From Acidobacteriota bacterium (GTDB lineage Bacteria > Actinomycetota > Acidimicrobiia > Acidimicrobiales > UBA8190), in contig JAGWNV010000118.1 in assembly GCA_028872975.1 (NCBI GenBank), positions 1-7,678 on the forward strand: DNA of 7,678 nucleotides, given 5' to 3'. The notes under the pieces are model-generated. The model was not told where the DNA came from and did not search any database. It saw only the letters and a program-made list of their open reading frames with translations. The position numbers were made by a program, and so were the translations under genes. Positions 4,693 to 7,678 of the stretch are shown here, piece by piece; positions within the stretch are counted from its first letter, which is position 1, and the number at the start of each line of letters is the position of its first letter.

Positions 4693-6660
4693 GTGGGCGA
4701 CAGTGCTGACGGTCATGGCGCCGACGGTCCCGCCGTCACGCGCGGGGCCGGTACCCATCAGGCCCACCAAGACGGCCTCGGAGGGGTCGAGCCGTCGCCG
4801 GCGGCCTCCGAGGACGAGCTCGGGGCCCGGAGGCTGCCCGAGGACAGCGTGGGGGGGGTCGACGAGCGGCCCCGGTCCAGCTTCGAGCGGGCCCTCGGCG
4901 ACTTCACGGTGGGGCCGGAGATCTGGCGGGTCGTGCCCCTCGCCGTCGTGGTGGGGGCGCTCTCGGCGGGCGTCGCCGTCGCCCTGCTCGACCTGATCGG
5001 CCTCGTGACCCACGTCGCCTACTACGGCGACGTGGGGGCGGGGCTCGTGGCTCCCGGCACCGCCCGTCTCGGGGCGGCCTCCGTCGCCGTGCCCGTGATC
5101 GGGGGGCTCGTCGTGGGCGCCATGGCGTACTTCGGCTCGGAGCGGATCCGCGGGCACGGCATCCCCGAGGCGATGGAGACCATCCTCACCGGCGGCTCCA
5201 AGGTGGAGCCCCGGCTGGCCGTCCTCAAGCCCATCTCCTCGGCGGTGAGCATCGGCTCCGGCGGCCCCTTCGGCGCCGAAGGGCCGATCATCCTCACCGG
5301 AGCGGCCTTCGGGTCCGTCGTGGCCCAGTTCTTCCGGCTCTCGGCCATCGAGCGCAGGGCGCTCCTCGTGGCCGGTGCCTGCGGGGGCATGGCGGCGGTC
5401 TTCGGCACGCCCGTCGCCGCCGCCCTCTTCGGGGTCGAGCTCCTCGTCTTCGAGTGGAAGCCCCGCACCATGGTGCCCATCGCCGTCTCGGTGGCCGTCG
5501 CCGACGTCTTGAGGACGGTCTTCGCCGCCCACGGCCTCATCCGCCAGGCGCCCCTCTTCCCGGTCCCGCCCCACGGCCAGTTCTCCGCCCTCGAGGTCGG
5601 GGGGGCGGCACTGGTGGGGCTGGCGGCCGGCGGCCTGGCGTGGCTCCTCACCACCGCCGTCTACTCCGCCGAGGACCTCTTCACGCGGCTGCCCCTGCAC
5701 TGGGCATGGTGGCCCGCCCTCGGGGGCCTCGTCGTGGGCCTGGGCGGCCTCGTGGACCCGAAAGCCCTCGGGGTGGGCTACGGCGTCATCGGCTCGGAGC
5801 TCGCCGGACGGATCGCCCTCGGGGGCCTGGCCCTGCTGCTCGTGGTCAAGCTGGTCATCTGGGCGACGGCACTCGGGTCGGGGACGAGCGGGGGGATCCT
5901 GGCGCCCCTGCTCATGATGGGGGCCGCCGTGGGGGGCCTCATCGGGCACGCCCTGGGCGGGCACGCCGGGACCTGGGCTCTCATGGGGATGGGGGGCACC
6001 CTGGCCGGGGTCACGAGGAGCCCCTTCACCTCGATCGTCTTCTCCTTCGAGCTGACCCACGACACCGGGTCCCTCCTGCCCCTCCTCGTGGCCTGCACCA
6101 TCGCCCATCTCATGAGCACCCTCGTCCTCCGCCGGTCGATCCTCACCGAGAAGGTGGCCCGGCGGGGCTTCCACGTGATGCGGGAGTACGCCGTCGACCC
6201 CCTCGAGGCCCTCTTCGTCCGCGAGGTCATGCAGCCGGTGCTCCACACGGTGTCGGCGTCGACACGGGCGGCCGACCTCCGTCGGCTGGTCGAAGGGTCC
6301 CCCCAGGCCCGGCGCCAGCGGCTCTATCCCGTCCTCGGCGAGGGGGCCGAGATGGTGGGCGTGGTGGGCCGGGCCGACGTGGTGGGCACCGGTGACGAGA
6401 CGGCCGTCACCGAGGTGATGCACCGGCAGGTGGTCACCGCCTATCCCGACGAGACCCTCCGGTCGGTGGCCGACCGCATGGCCGAGCACCAGCTCGAGGC
6501 CCTCCCCGTGGTCGCGCGCAGCGGCCCCCGCCGGGTCGTCGGGATCGTCACGAGCTTCGAGCTGCTGGCGGGCCGGCGGCGACAGCTCGAGGAGGAGCGG
6601 TCCCGCCGCCGCGAGCTGCGCCTCGGGTCCTTTCGGCTCGCCCGCTCGCTGCGGTCCTGA
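4693..6660 (+). CDS. ClC-family chloride channel or Cl-/H+ antiporter with C-terminal CBS pair
   Basis: This 655-residue inner-membrane protein moves chloride or related anions, by channel or proton-coupled exchange. Residues 1-70 are hydrophilic. A multi-helix ClC core spans about 75-480. Motifs are RGHGIPEAM (153-161, ClC selectivity motif 1, with His155 where E. coli ClC has Ser107), GGPFGAEGPI (190-199, motif 2, gating Glu196 kept), GTPVAAALFGVELL (238-251), and GGILAP (400-405, matching GxFxP). Two CBS domains follow: VREVMQPVLHTV onward (about 509-563) and VTEVMHRQVVTAYPDETL onward (about 572-625). They may sense adenine nucleotides. The end is a basic, Arg-rich tail. The Glu203 position of E. 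coli ClC is Leu250, and the central Tyr445 position appears to be Leu484, so coupling may differ. The GTG start is probably leaderless and is controlled with the divergent MarR-type gene. Confidence 0.92.
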   Translation: MGDSADGHGADGPAVTRGAGTHQAHQDGLGGVEPSPAASEDELGARRLPEDSVGGVDERPRSSFERALGDFTVGPEIWRVVPLAVVVGALSAGVAVALLDLIGLVTHVAYYGDVGAGLVAPGTARLGAASVAVPVIGGLVVGAMAYFGSERIRGHGIPEAMETILTGGSKVEPRLAVLKPISSAVSIGSGGPFGAEGPIILTGAAFGSVVAQFFRLSAIERRALLVAGACGGMAAVFGTPVAAALFGVELLVFEWKPRTMVPIAVSVAVADVLRTVFAAHGLIRQAPLFPVPPHGQFSALEVGGAALVGLAAGGLAWLLTTAVYSAEDLFTRLPLHWAWWPALGGLVVGLGGLVDPKALGVGYGVIGSELAGRIALGGLALLLVVKLVIWATALGSGTSGGILAPLLMMGAAVGGLIGHALGGHAGTWALMGMGGTLAGVTRSPFTSIVFSFELTHDTGSLLPLLVACTIAHLMSTLVLRRSILTEKVARRGFHVMREYAVDPLEALFVREVMQPVLHTVSASTRAADLRRLVEGSPQARRQRLYPVLGEGAEMVGVVGRADVVGTGDETAVTEVMHRQVVTAYPDETLRSVADRMAEHQLEALPVVARSGPRRVVGIVTSFELLAGRRRQLEEERSRRRELRLGSFRLARSLRS

Positions 6661-6664
6661 CCTC

Positions 6665-6709
6665 GATCGCCCCGCCTCGGGCTCGACTCCGTGGCGGGCT
6701 CAGGCGATC
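6665..6709. terminator. Bulged inverted repeat between convergent genes, possible bidirectional terminator
   Basis: GATCGCC (6665-6671) pairs with GGCGATC (6703-6709), and an inner CCGCC (6672-6676) pairs with GGCGG (6693-6697), leaving a 5-nt bulge and a 16-nt loop. It fills the 39-bp gap between the ClC gene and the cyclase gene and overlaps the cyclase stop codon. It is symmetrical, so it could end both transcripts. There is no U-tract on either strand. Confidence 0.35.
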
Positions 6710-7389
6710 CCGTCCCGCACGAAGGCCTCGTCGGAGGGACCTTCCTGGCCCGGGCCGGGGCGGCTCTCCCAGGTGTCGACGCAGCTGTCGGAGCAGAAGA
6801 GCCACCGGCCCAGGCTCCCCGCCGAGCGCCAGGAGACGGCGGTCTCGTCGGTCAGGTGGATCCCGCAGACGGGGTCGGCGGTCGCCTCGTCGGTGAGGGG
6901 ATGGAGGGCGAGGTCCACCACGTCGACGGGGGCCGAGACGCCCCGGACCACCACCTGACGGGGAGCGCCGGCTCGGGCCCAGGGCGGGAGGGCGGCCACG
7001 AGGGCGGGGTCGGCGAGGACCTCGCCGCCATGGGCCAGGTCGCAGAGGCGGGCGGCGAGGTTCACGGAGTGGCCGATGTAGTCGTCGCCCTCGAGGAGGA
7101 TGACGGGGCCGCTCGTGATCCCGCACTTGACCGCCACCCGCTCCCCGGCGAGCTCCCGGGCGGCCAGGATCTCGAGGGCGGTGCAGAGCACAGGTGTGGT
7201 GTCGACGCCGACGAGCATGGCGCCGTCGCCCAGCCATTTGGCGATCCGGACCCCCCGGCGGGAGCAGATGCGGCGGAGCGCCCCGCGGAAGACGCCGAGC
7301 ACCGCCACCGACCGCTCGTCCCCCTCGGTGACGGTGAGGGCGGTGAAGCCCGACAGGTCGAGGAAGGCGAACGTCCGCCGGACCCTCAC
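6700..7389 (-). CDS. Class III adenylate/guanylate cyclase with C-terminal YHS domain
   Basis: This is a 229-residue protein with no membrane segment or signal peptide. Residues about 6-130 form a class III nucleotide cyclase catalytic domain, which makes cAMP or cGMP from ATP or GTP. The visible catalytic set is complete: Asp11 in FLDLSGFT and Asp55 in WLGDGAM (metal ligands), Lys51 (purine contact), Asp103 in GDDYIGHSVN, Asn110 and Arg114 (NLAAR, transition-state residues). Residues 172-211 look like a YHS domain, DPVCGIHL then WLFCSDSC and TWESRP, with Cys175, Cys199 and Cys203 as likely metal ligands. Class III enzymes act as dimers. The GTG start (7389-7387) overlaps the upstream hydrolase stop as GTGA, so the two are probably coupled. 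The frame is open further upstream, but that part is not cyclase-like and is antisense-free shadow of the hydrolase. Nucleotide specificity is unresolved. Confidence 0.88.
   Translation of the reverse strand: MRVRRTFAFLDLSGFTALTVTEGDERSVAVLGVFRGALRRICSRRGVRIAKWLGDGAMLVGVDTTPVLCTALEILAARELAGERVAVKCGITSGPVILLEGDDYIGHSVNLAARLCDLAHGGEVLADPALVAALPPWARAGAPRQVVVRGVSAPVDVVDLALHPLTDEATADPVCGIHLTDETAVSWRSAGSLGRWLFCSDSCVDTWESRPGPGQEGPSDEAFVRDGIA
6757..6876 (-). other. YHS metal-binding domain at the cyclase C-terminus
   Basis: This segment encodes residues 172-211 of the cyclase protein. It begins with DPVCG, the YHS hallmark, and ends with an FCS-x-x-C motif and a Trp/Pro-rich close. YHS domains occur in metal-handling proteins, such as some copper ATPases and mercury- or copper-associated proteins, and probably bind metal through the cysteines. 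Here it may tune cyclase activity to metal or redox state, which is an inference from architecture. Confidence 0.75.
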
Positions 7390-7678
7390 GGCGACGATGG
7401 TCCCACGGGTGCCGCCGGCGGGGCCAGGCCGCGCCGGAGGGCCGTCGCCTGCTCCTCGAGTGCCCGCCGGCCCAGCGCGCTGCGGGGGCAGACGAGGTCG
7501 AAGCCGTGGAAGGTGCCCGAGAGGAGGTGCAGCTCGCACCCGACGCCGGCACGGGTGAGCATGGCGGCGTAGTCGATGCCCTCGTCGCGGAGGGGGTCCT
7601 GCTCGGCGACCATCAGATAGGCGGGCGGCAGTCCCCCGAGGTCCTCGGCCCGGGCCGGCGCGGCGAGCTCGTCGGCCG
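7386..7678 (-). CDS. Alpha/beta hydrolase (HSL-type lipase/esterase), C-terminal fragment
   Basis: Only the last 96 residues are present; the gene enters from the right edge. The visible part reads LGGLPPAYLMVAEQDPLRDEG, then YAAMLTRAGVGCELHLLSGTFHGFDL. This is the C-terminal half of the hormone-sensitive-lipase-like family. The Asp in EQDPLRDEG is the catalytic acid and the His in FHGF is the catalytic base of the Ser-His-Asp triad. The nucleophile Ser and the HGGG oxyanion motif lie outside the window. Such enzymes hydrolyse short- to medium-chain carboxylic esters or acyl groups. The end RRALEEQATALRRGLAPP is an ordinary family tail. Its TGA overlaps the GTG of the cyclase gene, which suggests one transcript and coupled translation. 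Confidence 0.88.
   Translation of the reverse strand, partial: ADELAAPARAEDLGGLPPAYLMVAEQDPLRDEGIDYAAMLTRAGVGCELHLLSGTFHGFDLVCPRSALGRRALEEQATALRRGLAPPAAPVGPSSP

Noticed and set aside
4507..6489. A 660-codon open frame antisense to the ClC gene
   Set aside because: Its translation is rich in Gly, His, Asp, Glu and Pro with no domain, as expected for the antisense strand of a GC-rich gene. The ClC frame has clear motifs throughout.
7390..7539. Upstream extension of the cyclase frame by about 50 codons
   Set aside because: The extra residues are Arg/Pro/Ala-rich shadow of the hydrolase gene. The cyclase domain and the GTGA overlap support the start at 7389.
1..7678. CRISPR arrays, tRNA genes, insertion sequences, defence genes
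   Set aside because: I looked for regularly spaced repeats, cloverleaf-like arms, transposase motifs and terminal inverted repeats and saw none.

Overview
This is a GC-rich window with dense, frequently overlapping genes, GTG starts for most of them, and signs of leaderless transcription. That fits a high-GC actinomycete. The protein types (paired CaiB/BaiF CoA-transferases, a thiolase-like protein, an amidohydrolase-2 enzyme, a HSL-type esterase) would suit an Acidimicrobiia-like lineage. The lineage is an inference from gene content and composition only.

Layout. Positions 1-2693 hold a minus-strand operon, read from right to left: a class III CoA-transferase with its catalytic Asp, a second class III CoA-transferase without an Asp at that position, and the N-terminus of a thiolase-like protein cut by the window edge. 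Each junction is a 4-base GTGA overlap. A 115-bp divergent intergenic region (2694-2808) carries a 12-bp inverted repeat. It leads into a plus-strand metal-dependent amidohydrolase (2809-4107). The operon plus amidohydrolase look like a catabolic module for an acyl-CoA or carboxylic-acid substrate that I cannot name.

Positions 4151-6660 hold a divergent pair: a MarR-type regulator (minus) and a ClC-type chloride channel/antiporter with two C-terminal CBS domains (plus). The 65-bp gap contains a 17-bp near-perfect palindrome. It overlaps a TANNNT -10 element placed 6 nt before the GTG start of the ClC gene, which implies a leaderless mRNA under local repressor control. Several pore positions of the ClC protein differ from the textbook exchanger.

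Positions 6700-7678 hold a second minus-strand operon: the C-terminus of a HSL-type alpha/beta hydrolase followed, with a GTGA overlap, by a small class III nucleotide cyclase with all main catalytic residues and a C-terminal YHS (Cys-rich metal-binding) domain. I cannot name a characterised protein with that cyclase-YHS architecture, and it is one of the more interesting items here.

I found no tRNA, rRNA, CRISPR array, insertion sequence or attachment site. I saw no clear evidence of a wholly new system. The best leads are the cyclase-YHS fusion, the catalytic/non-catalytic CoA-transferase pair, and the marR-clc control region.
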